NCBI GenBank assembly: GCA_039986595.1
Contig: JBDWQJ010000004.1
Location: 806,001-870,000 of the forward strand
DNA from: Lentilitoribacter sp039986595
Lineage (GTDB): Bacteria > Pseudomonadota > Alphaproteobacteria > Rhizobiales > Rhizobiaceae
Reading direction: 5' to 3'
Length of the DNA: 64,000 nucleotides
The translations under genes and the position numbers were made by a program. Position 1 is the stretch's first letter. The number at the start of each line of letters is the position of its first letter. Below the pieces are notes generated by a model that was not told where the DNA came from, did not search any database, and saw nothing but the letters and a program-made list of their open reading frames with translations. Positions 9,173-17,540 of the stretch are shown here, piece by piece.

Positions 9173-10033
9173 CTAAAACTCTTCTAGCCTTTTATTTGCT
9201 TCTTCCATTTTGCTGATGGCAATATCTGCTTTTTTGCCAGATAGTGAAACCATCATGCTGATCATAGTTTCAAACAATGCCATTGCTGCTGAATAGGATG
9301 AGAAAAAGTTTGAACTTTCAGATCGTACAATAAAATGCTCTGTCGCATGCGCTAAACCGGGGAATTTGTGGCTATCCGTAATCACAATCACCTTTGCCTT
9401 TTTCTCGGCTGCTAATTTTGTTGCGAGAATTGAGCGTTTGGCAAAGGGTGCCATTGATAAGACGAGGACAACATCATCTTCACTTAAATTAGCAAGTGTA
9501 GATGCCAGCGTGATGCCATTACGCCCGGTAACGTGCCAATCTTGTAAAAACCATCCTGCCATATAGGAAAATTGATCAAGCAATCCTGCGGATCCGAGCG
9601 AGCCAATGAGGTGCACTTTTCTTGCGCTGAGCATAGCTTTTGACGCGCTCTCTAAACGATCCCCATCAATGTCTGAAAATACGGCATCAATGTTGGCTCT
9701 AATGATCGCGCCTTGTTCTCTAACGATATCGTAGGTTGGATTTTCGTGGGCGGCGCGTAAGCGTTTTGCGCGATCTGAAATGGGCTCAAATTTGTCGCTA
9801 ACGGCTCGGCGGCTGTCTTCGCGAAGTTCCTCATAGCTGTCATATCCCAACGCTTTCGCCAACCGAGAAAATGAAGCAGGTGAAATGCCGGCATTCATTG
9901 CAATAGAGCGTAGGCTCCGGGAGGCAACATCCAAAGGGTTAGCAATGATAAAGTCAGCGGCCACTTGGAGTGTACCGCTTAATTGCGAATATCGCTCAGA
10001 AATCTTATCTTGAAAGCTATCCTCTTTTGACAA
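9173..10033 (-). CDS. MurR/RpiR-family transcriptional regulator
   Basis: This is a DNA-binding regulator with an N-terminal HTH_6 domain (residues 1-80; AMNAGISPASFSRLAKALGYDSYEELR) and a C-terminal SIS sugar-isomerase-like sensing domain (about 120-260; HLIGSLGSAGLLDQFSYMAG, DDVVLVLSMAPFAKRS). The length of 286 is standard. Its stop codon is one base from that of the amidohydrolase in a convergent arrangement, so it probably regulates the adjacent transport operon. Regulators of this family usually sense phosphosugars, but those beside amide or nucleobase operons can respond to other ligands. Confidence 0.85.
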   Translation of the reverse strand: MSKEDSFQDKISERYSQLSGTLQVAADFIIANPLDVASRSLRSIAMNAGISPASFSRLAKALGYDSYEELREDSRRAVSDKFEPISDRAKRLRAAHENPTYDIVREQGAIIRANIDAVFSDIDGDRLESASKAMLSARKVHLIGSLGSAGLLDQFSYMAGWFLQDWHVTGRNGITLASTLANLSEDDVVLVLSMAPFAKRSILATKLAAEKKAKVIVITDSHKFPGLAHATEHFIVRSESSNFFSSYSAAMALFETMISMMVSLSGKKADIAISKMEEANKRLEEF

Positions 10034-10240
10034 CTTATCCCCTCCATTTAATTCGATCTTTTGTAACAGATGTCCTGCTCAGTTACTTATCATCTATTTT
10101 GAAATTATATATGATTTGTATGTAATAAGCTGCAAAAGCTTGGTAAAAATTACTTAGCTTGGGTTAATTCCCGCGTTATTGTTTTTAACCTCATCATTGT
10201 GGGTGCTTTTCAAGATGAAAAAACTCAAATAGAGTAGCCT

Positions 10241-10672
10241 ATGCATAATCATGAGGGGCAAGCTTTGAAAATCAAATCCATATCTGTGGCTATGCTTATT
10301 TTTGCATTATCTTCATCCATTGCAGTTGCTCAGTCCAAATTTGAAGCTGAACTTTGTGAGGCTGCAAAAACAAGCCGAACGATTGAACTGGTTTACGACA
10401 AAGATGCAAGCAAAGGATGTCTGCCGCGTCTTATTGATGTGCACCAAGTTGGGGTCGGTAATAATGGCAAATTATACATGCATGGTTGGCAATACCGTGG
10501 CTGCACAAAGGGTCGAGATTACGCCTCTAAACGAATATTTAGATTTGATAAGATCAAGTCGGTTGAGGTGATTGAAGGCGTATTCAGCGAGAAATCACAG
10601 TCAGTCAAAGATGCAGGTTGGAACGGATGCATTGGTTCTAATTGTTTCATCAAAGAGAATATTTGCGAGTAA
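10241..10672 (+). CDS. Secreted small protein with a WYL-like fold
   Basis: This is an exported protein of about 120 mature residues with no assigned function. A signal peptide (LKIKSISVAMLIFALSSSIAVAQS) is clear. The mature sequence follows the WYL-domain pattern: an initial helix (EAAKTSRT), IELVYDK, basic and hydrophobic strands, YMHGWQYRGC, then RIFRFDKIKSVEVIEG. WYL domains are normally cytoplasmic ligand sensors, so an exported one is unusual. Six cysteines in the mature part suggest disulfides. A TTG at 10265 has a better ribosome site (GAGGGG) than the ATG at 10241 and may be the real start. It ends 29 bases from the convergent matB gene. Confidence 0.65.
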   Translation: MHNHEGQALKIKSISVAMLIFALSSSIAVAQSKFEAELCEAAKTSRTIELVYDKDASKGCLPRLIDVHQVGVGNNGKLYMHGWQYRGCTKGRDYASKRIFRFDKIKSVEVIEGVFSEKSQSVKDAGWNGCIGSNCFIKENICE

Positions 10673-10701
10673 AGTTCTAGTTTACAATAGAACGAGTTCT
10701 C

Positions 10702-12219
10702 TTAACGACCCGCAAAAAGATCTTTATATTGTTCTCGCAAAGCGTTTTTTTGAACCTTACCCATCGTGTTTCTTGGAAGTTCAGAAACTATGAATAGCTT
10801 GTTGGGTTGTTTGAAGCGCGCCAATGATTTTCCGACATTTTCCTTCACACAGTCTAGATCAATCTCTGTATTTTGTTTGGGAACTAAAATGCCAATAACG
10901 GTCTCGCCAAAATCGGGATGAGCTACACCGATTACCGCGCTTTCAAGAACGTTATCTTCCTGGTCTAATAATAATTCGATCTCTTTGGGGTAAATATTAT
11001 AGCCGCCTGAAATAATCAGATCTTTATTGCGCCCGACAATCTGGAGATACCCATCTTCGTCAAATTGGCCTAAATCACCAGTGATGAAAAATCCATCTTG
11101 ACGTAATTCTTCGGCGGTTTTTTCAGGCATCTGCCAATAACCTTTAAAGACATTGGGCCCGCGCACTTCTATCTGACCGATTTCGCCTTTTGGTAATTCT
11201 GCCCCTGTTTCACTATCGGTTATTTTAACTTCAGTATCTTCAAGTGCAAACCCAACAGTGCCCGCGCGTCGTTCGCCATCATAAGGGTTGGACGTGTTCA
11301 TATTTGTTTCGGTCATACCATATCGTTCGAGAATTCGATGGCTGGTTCTGTTCTCAAACTCGATATGTGTTTCTGCAAGCAGTGGTGCACTACCTGAAAT
11401 AAATAAACGCATGTGCTGAGCAAGTTTTGACGTAAATCGTTTATCGCTTAACAGTCTGGTGTAAAACGTTGGGACGCCCATCATTGTTGTCGCCTGAGGC
11501 AGTAGGGCAATGATATTATCCAAATCAAATTTGGGGAGAAAGATCATTTTGTTACCTGCCAATAGCGAGATGTTTGTTGCTACGAAAAGACCATGCGTAT
11601 GGAAAATTGGTAACGCGTGTAACAGGACATCATCAGATGTGAACTTCCAAGATGTTACCAGCGTTTTTGCATTAGATAGCAGATTCTTTTGGGTGAGCAT
11701 GGCGCCTTTCGAGCGCCCCGTTGTTCCCGATGTGTATAAGATTGCCGCCAGATCATCTTGTGTACGATCAACCGTTGTAAATGCTTTCGGCTCTAATTTT
11801 GCCTTGTCAGTAAGCGAACCTGACCCATCTATGTTTAACGTTTCAATGAATGCGTTTTGTGCAGTTGTAATTGGTTTTAGATCGTTAAGTTTTGTTTCAT
11901 CGCATATCACCAGCCGCGCACCGCTGTTCTCGATGAAATATTCAATTTCATTGGCTGTGTAGCCAGTATTTAGTGGTAGGAAAGCAATACCACTTTGCGT
12001 ACAGGCAGCATAAATTGCCAAACATTGCGGAGATTTCTCCACCTGAACGGCCAGTCGATCCCCAGCACTTACGCCAAGTTTTTTAAATGCATGGGCGTAT
12101 TGCGCGCTGATCTTTAAAAATTCATCATGGGTAATAGTCTGCTCGTCTGCCAATTGTAAAAAGACGGTATTGCTGCCGAGATGCTTTCCAAAAAGCTCAT
12201 CGTAAAGTGGATTTGTCAT
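10702..12219 (-). CDS. matB: Malonyl-CoA synthetase (MatB)
   Basis: This is an ATP-dependent acyl-CoA ligase that converts malonate (or methylmalonate) and CoA to the thioester. The AMP-binding signature LYTSGTTGRSKGAML, the motif YGMTETNMNTSNPYDGERR and the C-terminal TGDLGQFDEDGYLQIVGRNKD are those of MatB, as is the N-terminal GDRLAVQVEKSPQCLAIYAAC. The length of 505 matches. GGAGC lies upstream of the ATG. A decarboxylase is not visible nearby. It lies in the same direction as the aminotransferase and DMGDH-like gene, separated by 148 bases. Confidence 0.87.
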   Translation of the reverse strand: MTNPLYDELFGKHLGSNTVFLQLADEQTITHDEFLKISAQYAHAFKKLGVSAGDRLAVQVEKSPQCLAIYAACTQSGIAFLPLNTGYTANEIEYFIENSGARLVICDETKLNDLKPITTAQNAFIETLNIDGSGSLTDKAKLEPKAFTTVDRTQDDLAAILYTSGTTGRSKGAMLTQKNLLSNAKTLVTSWKFTSDDVLLHALPIFHTHGLFVATNISLLAGNKMIFLPKFDLDNIIALLPQATTMMGVPTFYTRLLSDKRFTSKLAQHMRLFISGSAPLLAETHIEFENRTSHRILERYGMTETNMNTSNPYDGERRAGTVGFALEDTEVKITDSETGAELPKGEIGQIEVRGPNVFKGYWQMPEKTAEELRQDGFFITGDLGQFDEDGYLQIVGRNKDLIISGGYNIYPKEIELLLDQEDNVLESAVIGVAHPDFGETVIGILVPKQNTEIDLDCVKENVGKSLARFKQPNKLFIVSELPRNTMGKVQKNALREQYKDLFAGR

Positions 12220-12367
12220 GAGGTAGCTCCCGACCGCTTTAGGAATAAGGTTGAATTTGACATTCTCACCTCTTTAGCTGATCGGGACTTTTAATGGCTA
12301 GTAGAATTTTGTGACCTGGTCGATTTTGTCTATCTAAATTTAGCCTCTTGGAAGAATGATATATGTT

Positions 12368-13687
12368 TTAGATCACCTTTTTTATGGCGATATCCAATTT
12401 GCCAACGACTTCATCAATCTGTTCGTCTGAAATAATAAAGGGTGGTGCTAATAAGATATGATCTCCAGATTTGCCATCAATCGTGCCACCCATTGGATAA
12501 CAGGCTAAACCTGCTTCAAAGCTTGCCTTCTTGATATGTTTGTTGATTTGTTTTTCAGGTGAGAACGGCTCTTTTGATGCTCTGTCGGCAACAATTTCCA
12601 TACCGATAAATAAACCGCGTCCGCGGATGTCGCCAATATGGGGGTGTTGCCCGAATTGCGCGTTTAGTGCGTTTTTAAGTTTTGCGCCCATATCATTAAC
12701 GCGTTCTATGAGGCCTCTATCAATGATGGCTTTGGTGACCGCCAATCCAGCTGCGCATGCGGTAGGGTGGGCAAGATATGTGTGCCCATGCTGAAAGAAA
12801 CCGGAACCGTTTTCGATCGCTTCATAAATTGTTGATGAGCACATCATTGCGCCAATGGTTTGATATCCAGCACCAAGGCCTTTTGCGATTGTCATAATGT
12901 CTGGTGAGACGTCTTCCTGTTCGCAAGCAAAGAGCGTTCCTGTCCGGCCCATGCCGCACATCACTTCATCCAATATTAATAAGATACCATATTGATCGCA
13001 GATTTCTCTAATGCGTTTGTAATATCCCTTAACAGGGGCAACCGCGCCAAGCGTTGCGCCCACAACAGGTTCTGCAACAAATGCCATTACCGTTTCAGGG
13101 CCGAGACGCTGAATTTCAGTTTCTAATTCATTGGCAACTCTCTGACCATATTCGTAGGCGCTTTCAGATGATGATCGACCTCTATATTCATAACAAGGCG
13201 AGATATGGCTGGTTTCAATCATCAACGGAGAAAAAGGTTCGCGCCGCCATTGATTTCCACCTGTTGCTAATGCACCGAGTGTGTTGCCGTGATAGCTTTG
13301 ACGACGAGCAATGACCCGGTGGCGTTTTTCTTGTGCACATTCAAGGAAATATTGGCGTGCGAGTTTTAATGCAGCTTCCACCGCTTCTGAACCACCAGAT
13401 ACAAAATATACGCGATCTAGTTTTCCAGGCGCGTGTTTTATCAAAAGATCTGCTAGGTCTTCTGCTTGTTGTGAGGTGAAAAAGCTCGTGTGTGCATAAG
13501 CAATATTATCTAATTGCTGTTTGATGGCATCAGTTACTTCCGGATCGCCATGTCCCAAACAGGAAACTGCTGCGCCTCCTGATCCGTCAAAATATTGTTT
13601 CCCATCTCGGTCAATGAGATAGCATCCTTTACCTGATGCGATTGTCGGTGGATTGCTTTTTGTGTGTCTTGGAAAAACGTGCGCCAT
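12368..13687 (-). CDS. Class III PLP-dependent aminotransferase
   Basis: This is an aminotransferase of the acetylornithine/omega-amino-acid family (COG0160/0161). It has the PLP-lysine motif TIAKGLGAGYQTIGAMM, the glycine-rich VSGGSEAVEAALKLARQY, and the LILDEVMCGMGRTGT stretch that contains the cofactor aspartate. The length of 439 is normal. It would move an amino group from an amine or omega-amino acid to pyruvate or glutarate. A strong AAGGA precedes the ATG. The gene follows the DMGDH-like gene by 62 bases, so they probably act on the same nitrogen compound. The specific substrate is not decidable from sequence. Confidence 0.88.
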   Translation of the reverse strand: MAHVFPRHTKSNPPTIASGKGCYLIDRDGKQYFDGSGGAAVSCLGHGDPEVTDAIKQQLDNIAYAHTSFFTSQQAEDLADLLIKHAPGKLDRVYFVSGGSEAVEAALKLARQYFLECAQEKRHRVIARRQSYHGNTLGALATGGNQWRREPFSPLMIETSHISPCYEYRGRSSSESAYEYGQRVANELETEIQRLGPETVMAFVAEPVVGATLGAVAPVKGYYKRIREICDQYGILLILDEVMCGMGRTGTLFACEQEDVSPDIMTIAKGLGAGYQTIGAMMCSSTIYEAIENGSGFFQHGHTYLAHPTACAAGLAVTKAIIDRGLIERVNDMGAKLKNALNAQFGQHPHIGDIRGRGLFIGMEIVADRASKEPFSPEKQINKHIKKASFEAGLACYPMGGTIDGKSGDHILLAPPFIISDEQIDEVVGKLDIAIKKVI

Positions 13688-13749
13688 AAGGCCATTCCTT
13701 GGAGTTTTATTGGGTGTTTTGATGTTTAGATTGTGGGTGTATTTTCGGG

Positions 13750-16161
13750 CTATGCGCTGCGCATTCTCGCCCCTTTAGGATCAAAAGCTGGGCCGAGTTT
13801 CACCAGTCCTGCGAAAAGTGTTCCGGCGATATTAATCTCAACCGTACTCTCTTCAACGCAGCCTGTCGCATCGTGAATATCGGCCAATGCGATGGGTGCA
13901 TCGATCCGATATCCAAAGGCTGCCGATGTGGTTCTACCAATGATCTTGCCGTTCAGAACGACAGGCTCATTACCCAATGGCACAGCTTTTTTGTCGTTGA
14001 GAATAATTGAGACAATTTTTGATGTCGCGCCTTCGGCTTTTTTCTTCTCAAGCGCTGTCTTGCCGATGAAGTCTTTGTTCCAATCAACAGCGAAACCTAA
14101 GCCAGCGTCTAGTGGTGAAACATCGGTATCAAGTTCATGCCCGTATGCGAGAAACTTCTTTTCAATGCGCATAGAGCTTTGGGCAAATAGTCCGGCAGGT
14201 TTTGCGCCTTGAGCCACCATTGCATCATAAATTATCGTTGCGTGTTCTGCCCGGCAAGTGATTTCCCAGCCGGCTTCACCCACATAAGATAGTCTCACTC
14301 CGCGCACATGACATCCGGCAATGTGTGCTTCTCCCACTTGGAAGTATTTTAATTCATTGAGTTCATCTGCGCCTAATTTCCGAGCAATGCGAGACGCCTC
14401 TGGACCCATTAGTCCAAGCACTGCGTAGTCTGTTGTTGCATCAATGATTTCAACTTTTTCATCAGGGTTTTTATGATTGTTTAGCCACGCTAGGTCGCGT
14501 TTAATGGCCGTTGTTCCGACAAATAAACGGTAATGGTCGTCCGCAATGCGCAAGGCAGTTAAATCACTTTCGATGCCGCCCTGTTCGTTGAGGATTGATG
14601 TGTAAATCGCACGTCCCGGTTTGCGGTCCATCTGATTAGCGCATATGCGATTTAAGAAACTGCATGCGTCAACGCCCGTGACTTCAATTTTACCAAATGT
14701 GGATTGATCAAAGATTGCCGCGCTTTCATGCGCAACACGAACTTCTTCACCAACTTGGTCAAACCAATCAGGTGTGCCAAAGGTCATGTTTGGTTCGCTG
14801 GTTTTGTTGAAGTAAAGCGGACGTTCCCAAGCGTAGAACTGGCCGAAATGAGCGTCGGCCTCCTTCCAGCGCTGATCAAGTGGCGTCGGTTTTAAGTCTC
14901 GCGCTGTTTCCCATTGGCGGCCCGGATAGGTGATTTCGTAGTGCTTACCCAAAATTTCTGGAACACGTGCTGTTAAAGCCTCAACGGAATTAAATTCAGC
15001 TGGAAATCTTTTTGGATCTGCTTCGTGTAGGTCAACGGGTGTGCGGCCATGTTGAATACAATGGGCAAGGGCACGCCCGGCACCACCACCTGTCGCTACG
15101 CCGACGGAATTCATGCCGCAGCCGAGAAATAAACCTTTTGTTTCTGACGTTTCACCCAACATGAAAGATCCATCAGGGGTAAAGCTTTCCGGACCATTTA
15201 GAAGCATTTTTACTTCGGCTGTTTCCAAGGCTGGAAGGCGATGAAGGGCATTCATCATCATTGGTTCAAAGTGATCCCAATCTTCGCCAAGTAATTGGAA
15301 AGCAAAGTCTTTACCGATGATTTCGGGATCAATCGCTTTCCCCATTGGTTCAAAACAACCCACAAGCAAACCGCCGCTATCATCACGAATATAAAGATGT
15401 CCATCATGATCAGAAAGCGTGGGCATATTGCCAGATATGCCTTCAATCGGCTTGGTGAGCAGATAAAAATGTTCGCATGCCCATGCAGGAACCTCTGATT
15501 TGACCATGCTCGCTGCTTCACGGCTCCACAATCCGGTGCAAAGTGCAATTGCGTCACAATGAATTACACCTTGTTCAGTTTCAACACCGATAACCTTGCC
15601 GTCTTTTGTTAGAATGCCGGTGACGCCGGTATTTTCAAATATTTTAGCACCACGTTTTTTCGCACCCTTAACCAGCGCTGCGCAAAGATCTGATGGGCTC
15701 ACTCGACCATCATCGGGTGACCATACGGCCCCTACAACATCATCAGCGTTCATCAATGGCCAACGCTCAATTGCCTCTTCTTTACTGATTGTTTCAGCTT
15801 TAACCCCAAACATATGCGCAAGTGCTTCTTGGCGACGAATATGGATCATACGATCTTCGTTTGTTGCGATAGATAATGATCCCTTGCTAATCCACCCGGT
15901 TTGTTGTCCTGTCTCTTCTTCAAGGCTTGAGTATAAATCAACTGAATATGAGATGAGATCGGTAAGGTTTTTTGTTGAGCGCAGCGCGCGAACCTGCGCT
16001 GCGGAATGCCAAGTTGTGCCAGATGTTAATTGGTTGCGCTCAAGCAGAATGGCGTCTGTCACTCCATCTTTTGCCAAATGGTAAAGCGTGGAGCACCCCA
16101 TAACGCCGCCGCCAATAACAACGACTGAAGCATGAGAGGGGAGAGATTTCGTGGATGGCAT
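13750..16161 (-). CDS. Dimethylglycine/sarcosine dehydrogenase-like FAD enzyme with GcvT domain
   Basis: This is a cytoplasmic FAD-dependent amine dehydrogenase joined to a folate-binding GcvT domain. The FAD-binding VVIGGGVMGCSTLYHLA lies at residues 13-29, and TTWHSAAQVR (about 50) contains the histidine to which FAD is covalently attached in mammalian DMGDH and SARDH. The DAO domain runs to about 370, a linker follows, and GcvT-like domains occupy about 430-790 (FDQSTFGKIEVTG, GEAGWEITCRAEH). The length of 803 matches DMGDH-like bacterial enzymes. It is divergent from the TAXI TRAP transporter, which may supply a substrate such as a methylated amine or glycine derivative; that link is inference. 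Confidence 0.85.
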   Translation of the reverse strand: MPSTKSLPSHASVVVIGGGVMGCSTLYHLAKDGVTDAILLERNQLTSGTTWHSAAQVRALRSTKNLTDLISYSVDLYSSLEEETGQQTGWISKGSLSIATNEDRMIHIRRQEALAHMFGVKAETISKEEAIERWPLMNADDVVGAVWSPDDGRVSPSDLCAALVKGAKKRGAKIFENTGVTGILTKDGKVIGVETEQGVIHCDAIALCTGLWSREAASMVKSEVPAWACEHFYLLTKPIEGISGNMPTLSDHDGHLYIRDDSGGLLVGCFEPMGKAIDPEIIGKDFAFQLLGEDWDHFEPMMMNALHRLPALETAEVKMLLNGPESFTPDGSFMLGETSETKGLFLGCGMNSVGVATGGGAGRALAHCIQHGRTPVDLHEADPKRFPAEFNSVEALTARVPEILGKHYEITYPGRQWETARDLKPTPLDQRWKEADAHFGQFYAWERPLYFNKTSEPNMTFGTPDWFDQVGEEVRVAHESAAIFDQSTFGKIEVTGVDACSFLNRICANQMDRKPGRAIYTSILNEQGGIESDLTALRIADDHYRLFVGTTAIKRDLAWLNNHKNPDEKVEIIDATTDYAVLGLMGPEASRIARKLGADELNELKYFQVGEAHIAGCHVRGVRLSYVGEAGWEITCRAEHATIIYDAMVAQGAKPAGLFAQSSMRIEKKFLAYGHELDTDVSPLDAGLGFAVDWNKDFIGKTALEKKKAEGATSKIVSIILNDKKAVPLGNEPVVLNGKIIGRTTSAAFGYRIDAPIALADIHDATGCVEESTVEINIAGTLFAGLVKLGPAFDPKGARMRSA

Positions 16162-16510
16162 AATTTTTTTCCATGTTGTGATTTAATGCGTTTCACATCT
16201 GAAACATATATTTCAGGTATTGACAATAAAAAATTCATTTGTAACATTTGTTTCAAGTTTTGGATCTGAAGAACGAGATAATTTGTCGAAAGCAAACCGC
16301 TTGATCGGCAAGTTCTCGTAGCGATCTTTGCAATTTGACGCTTAGCGTTAGGAGGCAATTGATTGATCGCTTTACGCTGAAGACCTGAACTTTTTCGTCT
16401 TGGTTGCGATGACTGGTTTGTCTGAAACGATGATCGGCAAAACTGAAAGAGGCAAATTAGAGGCTTAAAAAACTCTGAATTAACGAACTTAAAAATAAAG
16501 GGAACAACAT
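16162..16510. promoter_or_regulatory. Divergent control region with two related palindromes
   Basis: This region lies between the DMGDH-like gene and the TRAP operon. CTGAAACATATATTTCAG at 16199-16216 is an inverted repeat (CTGAAA, six bases, TTTCAG). GTAACATTTGTTTC at 16241-16254 shares its core with it. TTGACA at 16218-16223 lies between them and could be a -35 for rightward transcription. The arrangement suggests an operator for a divergently controlled pair; the regulator is unknown. RpiR-family proteins often use TGAAA/TTTCA palindromes, but no such gene is adjacent. Confidence 0.4.
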
Positions 16511-17479
16511 ATGATTACGAAACTTAAAATTGCGACATTGTCCGTTGCTGCTGTTACGGCGATGAGCACGATGTCACTTGCTGAGCAAAAGTTTATCACC
16601 ATCGGTACGGGCGGTGTTACGGGCGTTTATTATCCAACTGGTGGCGCTATTTGTCGTTTGGTTAATAAGGATCGTAAAGACCATGGGATCCGTTGCTCAG
16701 TGGAATCGACAGGTGGTTCTGTCTACAACACGCGTACAATTCGCCAGGGTGAATTAGATTTTGGTGTTGTGCAATCTGATGTTCAAGCTGCTGGCCTTGC
16801 AGGCACTGGTGCATTTGAAAATGATGGTCCGTTTCCTGAATTGCGCGCACTGTTTTCAGTTCACCCTGAGCCAATGCATGTTATGGCGCGTGTCGATAGC
16901 GGCATCACCGATATTGCGGGCATGAAGGGTAAGAAAGTTAATATCGCAAACCCAGGTTCTGGCACGCGTGTTCTTGCTGAAACTTTGCTGAAATATGAAG
17001 GCGTGGCAATTGCAGACTTTGCGCTCGCTGCAGAGCTTAAATCTTCGGAACAATCTGCTGCACTTTGTGATGCTAAGATTGATGCTACTATCTGGGCTGC
17101 TGGTCTTCCAAATGGTGCAAGTCAAGAAGCGACATCTTCTTGTGATGTAAAAATCATTCCGCTTGCTGGTCCTGGTATTGATAAGCTCTTGGCTGAAAAC
17201 TCGGCATATGCTGCGGCGACAATTCCGGGTGGTATGTATCCTGGAAACCCTGATGCCATTCCATCATGGGGTCCAAAAGCAACATTTGTAACGTCTGCAA
17301 ATACTTCGGAAGATGTTGTCTATGCGCTTGTTAAAGCGGTGTTTGATAACTTCGATGACTTTAAGAAACTTCACCCTGCATTTAGCCGATTGGTTGAAGA
17401 AGAAATGATCAAAGACGGATTAACGGCGGACCTTCACCCTGGTGCGGTTAAATATTACAAAGAACGTAGCTGGATGTAA
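16511..17479 (+). CDS. TAXI-family TRAP transporter substrate-binding protein
   Basis: This is an exported binding protein of a tripartite ATP-independent transporter. A signal peptide ends near SLA-EQK. The defining TAXI region FITIGTGGVTGVYYPTGGAICR is at residues 29-50, followed by ESTGGSVYNTRTIRQGELDFG and GKKVNIANPGSGTRVLAE. The length of 322 is normal. AAAGGGAA precedes the ATG. It heads a cluster with the fused TRAP permease and a UspA protein, separated from them by an intercistronic hairpin that probably lets the binding protein be made in excess. Ligands of this class include glutamate, but the ligand here is unknown. Confidence 0.92.
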   Translation: MITKLKIATLSVAAVTAMSTMSLAEQKFITIGTGGVTGVYYPTGGAICRLVNKDRKDHGIRCSVESTGGSVYNTRTIRQGELDFGVVQSDVQAAGLAGTGAFENDGPFPELRALFSVHPEPMHVMARVDSGITDIAGMKGKKVNIANPGSGTRVLAETLLKYEGVAIADFALAAELKSSEQSAALCDAKIDATIWAAGLPNGASQEATSSCDVKIIPLAGPGIDKLLAENSAYAAATIPGGMYPGNPDAIPSWGPKATFVTSANTSEDVVYALVKAVFDNFDDFKKLHPAFSRLVEEEMIKDGLTADLHPGAVKYYKERSWM

Positions 17480-17491
17480 TCGAAAACTCTT

Positions 17492-17520
17492 AAAGGCCAT
17501 CTCAATCGAGGTGGCCTTTT
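17492..17520 (+). terminator. Intercistronic hairpin between TRAP binding protein and permease
   Basis: AAAGGCCATCTC and GAGGTGGCCTTTT form a strong stem with a short loop and a T-run, 12 bases after the stop codon and 20 bases before the permease ATG. It probably gives partial termination and stabilises the upstream message. Confidence 0.75.
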
Positions 17521-17540
17521 ACAATTGAAGGGGAAGTATA

